Shown: positions 58,784-64,000 of the stretch, one piece after another
How the letters are laid out: each line of letters starts with the position of its first letter
Numbering within the stretch: position 1 is the first letter of the stretch
Assembly: GCF_009908295.1 (NCBI RefSeq)
Contig: NZ_JAAALO010000006.1
Span: forward strand, 366,439 to 430,438
DNA from: Micromonospora rubida
GTDB lineage: Bacteria; Actinomycetota; Actinomycetes; Mycobacteriales; Micromonosporaceae
Direction: 5' to 3'
DNA: 64,000 nt
Notes under the pieces: model-generated
Databases searched by the model: none
What the model saw: the letters and a program-made list of their open reading frames with translations, nothing else
Told to the model about the DNA's origin: nothing
Program-made: the position numbers and the translations under genes

Positions 58784-59374
58784 CTATCCGAAGCGGTCAG
58801 CCAGCTTCGTCAGCTTGGCGACGTACGCCGGCCAGTCGTAGTCGTCGGGGATGTTGGTGTTCTCCCGCCGAAGGCCGATCGCGGTGTCGTGCTGCTCACG
58901 CATGATGTCGGCATGACCGGCGTGACGAGCGAGGTCGCAGGTCACGTGGACGATGATCTTTTGCAGCGTCACAGCCTGTCTACCTGGCCGCCACCACGAA
59001 ACCCGCCCCGGCGCGTCGAGCGGTAGCTGTTCGATCGTCTGATCCGCGAACACCCCGACGCGGCGATACAGGTCGATCAGCCCATCCTTCGTCTCCTCTT
59101 CCCGCGCGTACCAGTCTGCCTGCGGATCCTCGTCGTACGCCTGCATGGGGACCAGTTCCTCAGGCGTCGGGAACTCGCGCCCGAAGGTAGGCCCGAAGTA
59201 GCTGGCCTCGACATTGAGGCAATGCTTGACGGCTCCCAGCAGGTTGTTGCCGGTCGCGGTGCGGGGCAGTCTGGCTTCGCGTTCGCTCAGCCCGTCGAGC
59301 TTCCAGAGCAGGTCTTCGCGAGCCGCTCGGAGGTAGTGGTGCAGCACAGCCTTCGCATCGCCCAAGTCAGCCAT
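58784..59374 (-). CDS. DinB-family (DUF664) protein
   Basis: Four-helix metal-binding protein of 196 residues. The metal ligands typical of DinB/YfiT folds appear as NLLGAVKHCLNVE, and DLARHAGHADIMREQ. Members include mycothiol- or bacillithiol-dependent transferases; this one belongs to the DUF664 type of unknown substrate. The ATG at 59374 gives the standard start LGDAKAVLHHYLRAAREDLL. It stands alone on the minus strand. Confidence 0.9.
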   Translation of the reverse strand: MADLGDAKAVLHHYLRAAREDLLWKLDGLSEREARLPRTATGNNLLGAVKHCLNVEASYFGPTFGREFPTPEELVPMQAYDEDPQADWYAREEETKDGLIDLYRRVGVFADQTIEQLPLDAPGRVSWWRPGRQAVTLQKIIVHVTCDLARHAGHADIMREQHDTAIGLRRENTNIPDDYDWPAYVAKLTKLADRFG

Positions 59375-59424
59375 GCCCGCGAGTCTTCCCTATCCGCCGA
59401 GCCGACGGACAGGCCCCCGACCGG

Positions 59425-59770
59425 ATGCGGATGCGGAGCCCAACCGTCAGGCCGCCACCCGACCGCCCGGTGCACGAGGCGGCATGCGGGGCGATCGGCT
59501 TCGCCGTCTCGCAGGGGTTCGCACGGGGCGAGCAGATCTCGCCGCTGTGGATGGCGATGATCGTGGGTGGTCTGCTGTCGATGCTGTACTGGCCGTGGGT
59601 GCGGTTGCGCGCGCGGCGGGGTCACCCAGGTAAAGGACACCCCTGAGTTCTGGATCGTGTACGTCGGCCGGATGCCGGCGACCGTGATCCCACGCCGCTT
59701 GATGTCCGCCGAAGACGCCGAGACGTTGCGAGCCCACATGACCGAACGTGGGTTGCTCCAGTTGCGGTGA
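59425..59770 (+). pseudogene. YcxB-like membrane protein remnant, internally deleted
   Basis: The first part encodes ISPLWMAMIVGGLLSMLYWP, a helix pair start, ending WVRLRARRG. Coding then resumes in another frame as FWIVYVGRMPATVIPRRLMS and LRAHMTERGLL, resembling the C-terminal strand-helix of YcxB-type proteins. The expected middle domain is missing and the frames do not match. I read this as a gene with an internal deletion; the family call is tentative. Confidence 0.5.
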
Positions 59771-59932
59771 ACCCCCTGCCGCCCGCAAGGCGCGGCGGTG
59801 GGCCCGCTTCCCGCCTCAGGCCAGTCCCTCACGGCTGCGTCACCAATCCTGCTGTCACAGCCGCTTGTGCGCACCGGGTCGGCCGCCCGGCCTGGTCGAA
59901 CGAGCGGATGCCTGGTTCCCGTTGACGGTCGG

Positions 59933-59959
59933 TTGACACAGGAACTTCTTGGGTAGATC
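59933..59959 (+). promoter_or_regulatory. Possible sigma-70-type promoter of the secreted protein
   Basis: TTGACA at 59933-59938 and TAGATC at 59954-59959 are spaced 15 bp apart, 83 bp before the ATG at 60042. The spacing is short, so this is only a candidate. Confidence 0.3.
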
Positions 59960-60041
59960 GTGGAATCGATGGAGGTCACTTTAACTCCGGGCTGAGCTGA
60001 GCTTCGGCCCCTACCCTGAAGGCCGTCCAGGAAGGACACCC

Positions 60042-60389
60042 ATGCGCATATCCGCCAACCGAATCGCCGCAGGTCTCGCCGCCGCCCTGCTCACCACGCT
60101 GACCGCGACGCTACCGGCGTCGCCCGCAGCCGCCGGCGAGCCGGTCCAGAGCCCCGACCAGGGCCTGGTCTTCTACTCGAGCGAGCCGACCGAAGTGGTC
60201 GGCAGGCAGGCCACACCTGACGGCGTCTGCCACCAACTCCCGGCCGACACGACCTGGCTGCTCGCCTGGAGCGGCGGCTTCCGTAGCGTCCCCGGCTACC
60301 GGACCCCTGACTGCAGCGGTCAGGCATCCGAGCTAAACAACTTTCACAGCTGGCCGAAGGGCCATTACCTCACATACAAGGCCAGCTGA
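60042..60389 (+). CDS. Small secreted protein
   Basis: Exported protein of 115 residues. The signal peptide RIAAGLAAALLTTLTATLPA ends near SPAAAG. The mature part of about 85 residues has two cysteines (DGVCHQLP and PDCSGQ) likely to form a disulfide and aromatic motifs GLVFYSSEPTEV and HSWPKGHYLTYKAS, like small peptidase-inhibitor-type exported proteins of actinomycetes (similar to beta/gamma-crystallin-like folds). The ATG has an AGGAAGGA site. Function unknown. Confidence 0.8.
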   Translation: MRISANRIAAGLAAALLTTLTATLPASPAAAGEPVQSPDQGLVFYSSEPTEVVGRQATPDGVCHQLPADTTWLLAWSGGFRSVPGYRTPDCSGQASELNNFHSWPKGHYLTYKAS

Positions 60390-60491
60390 CCCGTGTTCCC
60401 GGTGGTCGTTCGCGGACGACCACCGGAAAGGCGGCATAGCACCGGGTCCGGGATGCACGGACCACCTCTGTCGGCCGGTCAGCCGGCGGTC

Positions 60492-60838
60492 GTGGCGGAC
60501 CTCGGGTTGGTCAAGACCGCCACCATCGAGGTACGCGTCCACAGCGCCGCACCCCTGTTCAAGCTGTTCATCATCAACGAGCAGGAAGCCTTCTTCGGCT
60601 TCTACCCCGTCGTCGAGCACACCGTCTCCGTGGACGGCAAGCCCATGGCGATCTACGACGCAATGGGCAAAGACGCCATCCTGTCCCGTTCACACCCAGC
60701 GACGAGGACACCAGCAACGACGCCCTGTACGTCGAGCAGGCCCGCGCCTGGTTCGACAGCATGTGGAGCACGATCGCCCGGGAGTACGCGTCGTGGCCGC
60801 CGACAACTTGGCCGCCCTCGTCAACCGCGCCCGCGTGA
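60492..60838 (+). pseudogene. C-terminal remnant of a GntR-like/wHTH regulator, frameshifted
   Basis: Reads VADLGLVKTATIEVRVHSAA, LFIINEQEAFFGFYPVVEHT and AIYDAMGKDAILSR, then shifts frame at about 60689 to FTPSDEDTSNDALYVEQARA and WFDSMWSTIARE. This is the C-terminal effector half of an actinobacterial regulator group. The DNA-binding half is gone, and one T missing from the GTTC at 60687-60691 splits the rest. Probably non-functional. Confidence 0.6.
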
Positions 60839-61481
60839 TCCTGCTCGACTTCGACGGACCCGTGTGCAGCGTCTTCGCCCAGCACTCGGCGTCGACCGTC
60901 GCCCACGAGTTGCGCCGGCTACTCGTTGACCAGGCCGTGACCCTGCCACCCGAGATCCTGGCCGAACGCGACCCCTCGCCGTGCTCCGCTTCACCGCCAC
61001 CGTCGGGCGCCCTGCCGTCGTTCGCCTGGTCGACGAGGCCATGACCCGCGAAGAGGTCACCGCGGCCCGCACCGCCGAACCCACGCTGTACGGCCGGGAA
61101 GTCATCGTCGCCGCCCAGCAGACCGGCCGCCGGGTCGCCGTGGTGTCGAACAACTTCGCCGGCTCCGTTCACGCCTACCTGAACGGCCGCCGGCTCACCT
61201 CGTACGTGCATCCGGTCATCGGACGCCCCGAGGCCGCACCCGAGCGGATGAAGCCGGAACCGTTCTCGGTGCTGGCAGCCGTGCGCGAGCTGGGCGCCGA
61301 GGTGGCGGACTGCGTTCTCGTTGGCGACTCGGTCAGCGACATCGAGGCCGCCTACGCCGCAGGGGTCGCCGCCATCGGGTACGCCAACAAGCCCGGCAAA
61401 CGCGAACGGCTCGCCACCGCAGACGCCGTCATCGACAGCATGGCCGAACTGGTGACCGCCTTCGCCGTCGACGAGCTGTAG
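60793..61481 (+). pseudogene. HAD-superfamily hydrolase gene with one frameshift
   Basis: From GTG 60793 the frame reads ARVILLDFDGPVCSVFAQHS (HAD motif I DxD region) to LAERDP. It then shifts at about 60969-60973 into LAVLRFTATVGRPAVVRLVD, VAVVSNN (motif II) and CVLVGDSVSDIEAAYAAGV (motif IV). Adding one C to the CCCC run restores ERDPLAVLRF. The unit would encode a phosphatase of about 229 residues. Its start overlaps the 3' end of the regulator remnant. Decay or an assembly deletion are both possible. Confidence 0.75.
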
Positions 61482-61592
61482 CACCACCACACCGCACACG
61501 AGCGCCCCGGGAGATCATCACCGGGGCGTTTCTCGTGTCATCAGTCGACGTGCCACCTTGGACCCACCTCCAGAGCCAGCACCCACCTAGAG

Positions 61593-61787
61593 CTAGTCCA
61601 AGTCCCCGCGCTTGGCTGCGATCCACGCCTCAACGTCTTCGGCAAGCCAGACGTTGCCCATCTGGAGCGTGGCTACCGGCTCAGGGAAGTCACGCCGGTT
61701 GGTGATCTGGTAGACGCGCTGCCGCGAGACGCCGCCCAGCATGGTCCGGATTTCCCCCGAACCCACCAACCGCAGCTTCTTGCCCAT
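61593..61787 (-). CDS. AlpA/excisionase-like helix-turn-helix protein
   Basis: Protein of 64 residues made of one MerR-like winged helix: SGEIRTMLGGVSRQRVYQIT followed by DFPEPVATLQMGNVWLAEDVEAWIAAK. This is the AlpA/excisionase form used by integrative elements and small regulons. ATG 61787 is preferred over 61805. It is divergent from three tightly packed small ORFs starting at 61877, with an AT-richer 89-bp space between them. It probably regulates them or acts as a directionality factor of a lost element. Confidence 0.8.
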   Translation of the reverse strand: MGKKLRLVGSGEIRTMLGGVSRQRVYQITNRRDFPEPVATLQMGNVWLAEDVEAWIAAKRGDLD

Positions 61788-61876
61788 GACGCTGACGCTA
61801 GGCACACGCCGACTAGGCCTGCGTCAAGTTGATGGACGCCTAGTGCGCGCATACCCTGTTCGCTTACTCTTGACGC

Positions 61877-62074
61877 ATGACTAGGTTCAAGTGGTTCCAG
61901 CGCCCAGGCCAACCCATGGACTACGTAGCCGGCGAGCCGACCCCATCCACGCACGACCGGGAGCCGCAGACACGGACCGGCCGATTCGCCACCCCGCCAC
62001 CACGAGACCCTTCGACGACCAAGGCCAGCGCTTGGCGTTTCGTCAAGGCCGTCAAGCGCCTCAACCAGAGGTAA
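61877..62074 (+). CDS. Small orphan protein, first of a three-gene cluster
   Basis: Protein of 65 residues: MTRFKWFQRPGQPMDYVAGE, a Pro/Arg-rich middle and a C-terminal helix SAWRFVKAVKRLNQR. Not recognised as any family. It ends 3 bp before the second ORF, and the promoter is presumably in the 61788-61876 gap shared with the HTH gene. Basic, without membrane segments. Confidence 0.6.
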   Translation: MTRFKWFQRPGQPMDYVAGEPTPSTHDREPQTRTGRFATPPPRDPSTTKASAWRFVKAVKRLNQR

Positions 62075-62077
62075 GCC

Positions 62078-62251
62078 ATGCCGATCCCGCAACGGCGACC
62101 AGAACCCCCGTTCCCCGTCCTGCGAGCCGGCTACGTCGTCGACTTTCACAACCGCTCCGCGTGCTCGCAGTGCACGAAGGACGGATGCCCCAGCCTGGCG
62201 GACGCCAGAGAGACCCTACGCGCCTGGCGGAACAGGAAGAACCGCTCGTGA
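62078..62251 (+). CDS. Small cysteine-motif protein, second of cluster
   Basis: Protein of 57 residues: PFPVLRAGYVVDFHNRSACS then QCTKDGCPSLADARETLRAW. The C-x2-C-x4-C cysteine cluster (CSQCTKDGC) with an upstream His in DFHNR looks like a small zinc-binding knuckle. The gene is too short for ordinary prediction but starts 3 bp after the first ORF and its TGA overlaps the GTG of the third, so the three form one translationally coupled unit. Function unknown. Confidence 0.6.
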   Translation: MPIPQRRPEPPFPVLRAGYVVDFHNRSACSQCTKDGCPSLADARETLRAWRNRKNRS

Positions 62252-62514
62252 AGGCCGGCGATGTGCTGCATCTGACCCGCGCGGCAAGCCCCCAGTTCAT
62301 AAAGCCTATCTTCTTCCGCCTCATCAAGATTCGCACGGAACTACACACCTATTACGGCTGGATGTGGATGGACGGCTACCAGCTAGACGGAAAGGGCGAA
62401 GCCGTAGCTCGGAGGGAGTTGTACGTGCTTCAAGCAGGCGTGCGGGTGCTGCACTCGCCTCCCACACCACAGAGACCTAAGAGGCAAAATCCCAATTCGG
62501 TTCAGGCGCACTGA
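62248..62514 (+). CDS. Small orphan protein with WMWMDGYQLD motif, third of cluster
   Basis: Protein of 88 residues from GTG 62248, which overlaps the preceding TGA (GTGA). It begins VKAGDVLHLTRAASPQFIKP, has a strand-rich core YYGWMWMDGYQLDGKGEAVA then RRELYVLQAGVRVL, and a basic tail. A fragment of a close relative lies at 20639-20722. Such proteins are repeated, unexplained residents of Micromonosporaceae genomes. Its single-domain SH3-like beta composition suggests a binding protein, but this is a guess. Confidence 0.65.
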   Translation: MKAGDVLHLTRAASPQFIKPIFFRLIKIRTELHTYYGWMWMDGYQLDGKGEAVARRELYVLQAGVRVLHSPPTPQRPKRQNPNSVQAH

Positions 62515-62566
62515 TCACGGCGTGAGGAGCGCGCCCGGGAAGACCTCGACCACCCTAACGAGGAAT

Positions 62567-63331
62567 TCAACGGCTGCGTGCTCGCCATCCGAGATTTATG
62601 TATCCCTTGCTTTCAAAATTGAAACGCCGCAGCGCCGACGAGGCGCTGAAATCTACCTCTAAGCTATCGCTAGCGCCGTTGGAAACTTTCGCCCAGGCAA
62701 CTTCGGAAGCAAACTCCGCCAAGACCCGATCTTTGGTGAGTAGCACTTCCTTCGCGCGGATCGCTGTCGCAAGAATCAGGATATCATTCCAAGAATTTCG
62801 GAAATCTACTTTCAGGTTGTACCGAGCTTCGAAAACCGAAAGTAGCGGCAACGCTCTTTCGGCTATATCCAGCGTGAGCGGCAGGTATCGGACAGAGCTC
62901 TTCGCCAACTTCCTGAAGTGGCTACTAGCATGCGAGAAGGCGGCTTTGGGTAACGCCTCTCCGGCGTACGCCATAAAAATCTTGGACCCAATTTCAGGTG
63001 ACGCGGCACTCAACTTCAACAGTCGACAAGTGGCGAGGTGACTATACTCGACCACAGTGGGATGATCTTGGGTGAAGTCGATGACCAGTCGATCAGTGCG
63101 AGGCTTTCGCTTCGATGTTCTCAACCTCCCCATCTTTTCTCTGACCATGTTCGCATGCACCCACAGATGACTTTCATTCTGGATCAGCGGCAGATAGAAC
63201 CGGTTATTCGCGTTTTCGCCGAACTGCATCCCGAAAATCTCTTGGAGGGTGGTGGACGCAACCGAGAAGTCAAGTTCGCCAACGCCGCCTCTAAGCGCGG
63301 CCGAGGTTAGCTGAGTGTCCAGCATCACCAT
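62567..63331 (-). CDS. PIN-like nuclease-fold protein of foreign composition
   Basis: Protein of 254 residues. MLDTQLTSAAL at the start and NDILILATAIRAKEVLLTKD then RVLAEFA near residues 200-225 resemble the first and last acidic motifs of PIN-domain ribonucleases (D near the N-terminus, D in LLTKD). The DNA is clearly AT-richer than the surroundings, with codons such as AAA, ATA and TTT that are rare elsewhere in the window, indicating transfer. ATG 63331 follows GGAGGT by 4 nt; GTG/ATG codons directly after are alternatives. No antitoxin gene is adjacent, so it could be an orphan toxin, defence effector or cargo gene. Confidence 0.6.
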   Translation of the reverse strand: MVMLDTQLTSAALRGGVGELDFSVASTTLQEIFGMQFGENANNRFYLPLIQNESHLWVHANMVREKMGRLRTSKRKPRTDRLVIDFTQDHPTVVEYSHLATCRLLKLSAASPEIGSKIFMAYAGEALPKAAFSHASSHFRKLAKSSVRYLPLTLDIAERALPLLSVFEARYNLKVDFRNSWNDILILATAIRAKEVLLTKDRVLAEFASEVAWAKVSNGASDSLEVDFSASSALRRFNFESKGYINLGWRARSR

Positions 63332-63343
63332 ATTTACCTCCAT

Positions 63344-63940
63344 CTGGATGATCGGAGACTATTATGCCACCTATGATTAACTTCGTCATGGGGTTTTGCG
63401 CGACCCATGAGCAAGTGCGCTCTCATCGACCTGGCAGAACGTTGACCTGCGGCTAGCCTGCCACCCCTCAATCGCCGAACCTGTCGCAGATCACCTGGCG
63501 GAGTTGCATCCCACGTCAGTTATCGCTTCACACAAGTAAGGCTGTTGAGCTTGCCGAATTAATCTTTTTTGTATCAAGGCACCGCGCTCCGCGCGGTGTG
63601 GGGCGGCAAGCCCGGCCGGCGGCAAGCCGCCCCGGCCGCCTACGGCGCCGGGGCGGTGAGCCACCGACAGCCGCCGGGGCACCGCCCCACCGAAGACAGG
63701 GCGAGCGCCAGCGAGGCCGTGACGGAAGCCGGCGGGGCTGCTCTGGTCGGGTGGTCGGGGCTTCCGGCTGCCGCGCCAGTCCAACCCCGGGACTGACTTG
63801 CCACCGGGTCACCGAGTCGTGGCACCAGCTCCACCGCCAGGACGTGCCCGGCCCTCCCCCGCAGCAGCCGGCCTGAGCCACCCCCGCTTTCATGGAGCTT
63901 CTTGATCATGGTCTGATGGCCGTGGGGGAGGAAGTCGTCC
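63344..63940. other. 600-bp region between the PIN-like gene and the transposase
   Basis: AT-rich at first (63344-63575, with a T6 run at 63563-63569), then abruptly GC-rich. At 63581-63600 ACCGCGC-TCC-GCGCGGT forms a short hairpin, and GGCGGCAAGC repeats follow at 63602-63625. No gene is supported on either strand. The composition break near 63580 may be an element border. Confidence 0.5.
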
Positions 63941-64000
63941 GTGGCAGCACCGAAGAAATACCCCGACGAGCTACGTCAACGCGCTGTGCGCTTGTACCGT
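63941..64000 (+). CDS. IS3-type transposase OrfA, N-terminus only
   Basis: From GTG 63941 the frame reads VAAPKKYPDELRQRAVRLYR to the window end, the typical start of the HTH protein (OrfA) of IS3-family elements. A GGGGGAGGAAG site lies upstream. The left inverted repeat should lie near 63890-63930 but cannot be defined without the right end. This marks an insertion sequence running out of the window. Confidence 0.75.
   Translation, partial: MAAPKKYPDELRQRAVRLYR

Noticed and set aside
1..64000. CRISPR arrays, tRNA and rRNA genes
   Set aside because: I saw no regularly spaced repeats with unique spacers and no cloverleaf or rRNA-like sequence. A tRNAscan run would be needed to exclude tRNAs fully.
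61593..64000. A complete prophage or integrative conjugative element
   Set aside because: Only an excisionase-like HTH, small ORFs, a PIN-like gene and an IS start are present; there is no integrase, replication or transfer gene in the window.

Overview
The window is very GC-rich and gene-dense. It uses GTG starts freely and carries mycothiol-era actinomycete families (DUF4191, RDD, LipA/LipB, GlnE, MptB-like GT-C enzymes, BTAD regulators, NpdG-like F420 enzymes). Protein style and small orphan families point to Micromonosporaceae (Micromonospora or a close relative); this is an inference from sequence, not a database match. The backbone follows the gene order known from Mycobacterium tuberculosis Rv2216-Rv2225 (epimerase, lipB, lipA, DUF4191, RDD, glnA1, glnE, glnA2, panB), opened up by lineage-specific insertions.

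1-31 kb is the core block. An aldo/keto reductase and a TIGR01777 epimerase are followed by a divergent BTAD-regulator/imine-reductase pair. Next come a large GT-C-like membrane protein, lipB, a VOC protein, a FUSC-like membrane protein, an archaeal-type aspartyl-tRNA synthetase preceded by a T-box leader whose specifier reads GAC (Asp), lipA, a flavin oxidoreductase, DUF4191 and RDD genes, and glnA1 with tandem GlnR boxes. Then follow a frameshifted membrane-protein gene, an ArsR/SRPBCC operon, a 1.3-kb gene-poor stretch with a decayed small gene, two tandem MptB-like mannosyltransferases, a polytopic membrane protein, glnE with an amidotransferase, and an LD-carboxypeptidase.

31-45 kb holds a Vgb-like propeller protein, a small secreted protein, and a likely operon running glnA2 - DUF350 - WYL regulator - NACHT NTPase - VOC protein. 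After these come nadE, panB, an NpdG-like reductase, an RNB ribonuclease and a histone-H1-like basic protein. glnA1, glnE and glnA2 place nitrogen assimilation and its adenylylation control within about 20 kb.

45-54 kb contains a frameshifted M48 protease, a translationally coupled pair of roadblock/LC7 proteins, a nucleotidyltransferase, a secreted subtilase, a SulP transporter and several small proteins.

54-64 kb is accessory and eroding. It has gene fragments of a methyltransferase, Atu4866, an MmyB-type regulator, a YcxB-like protein and another regulator. A TetR/flavin-monooxygenase divergon, a DinB protein and a frameshifted HAD gene are also present. The end holds a divergent AlpA-like HTH gene facing three tightly packed small ORFs, an AT-richer PIN-like gene, and the start of an IS3-type transposase. 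At least four genes are broken by single-base changes in short homopolymers, so either assembly indels or real decay must be considered.
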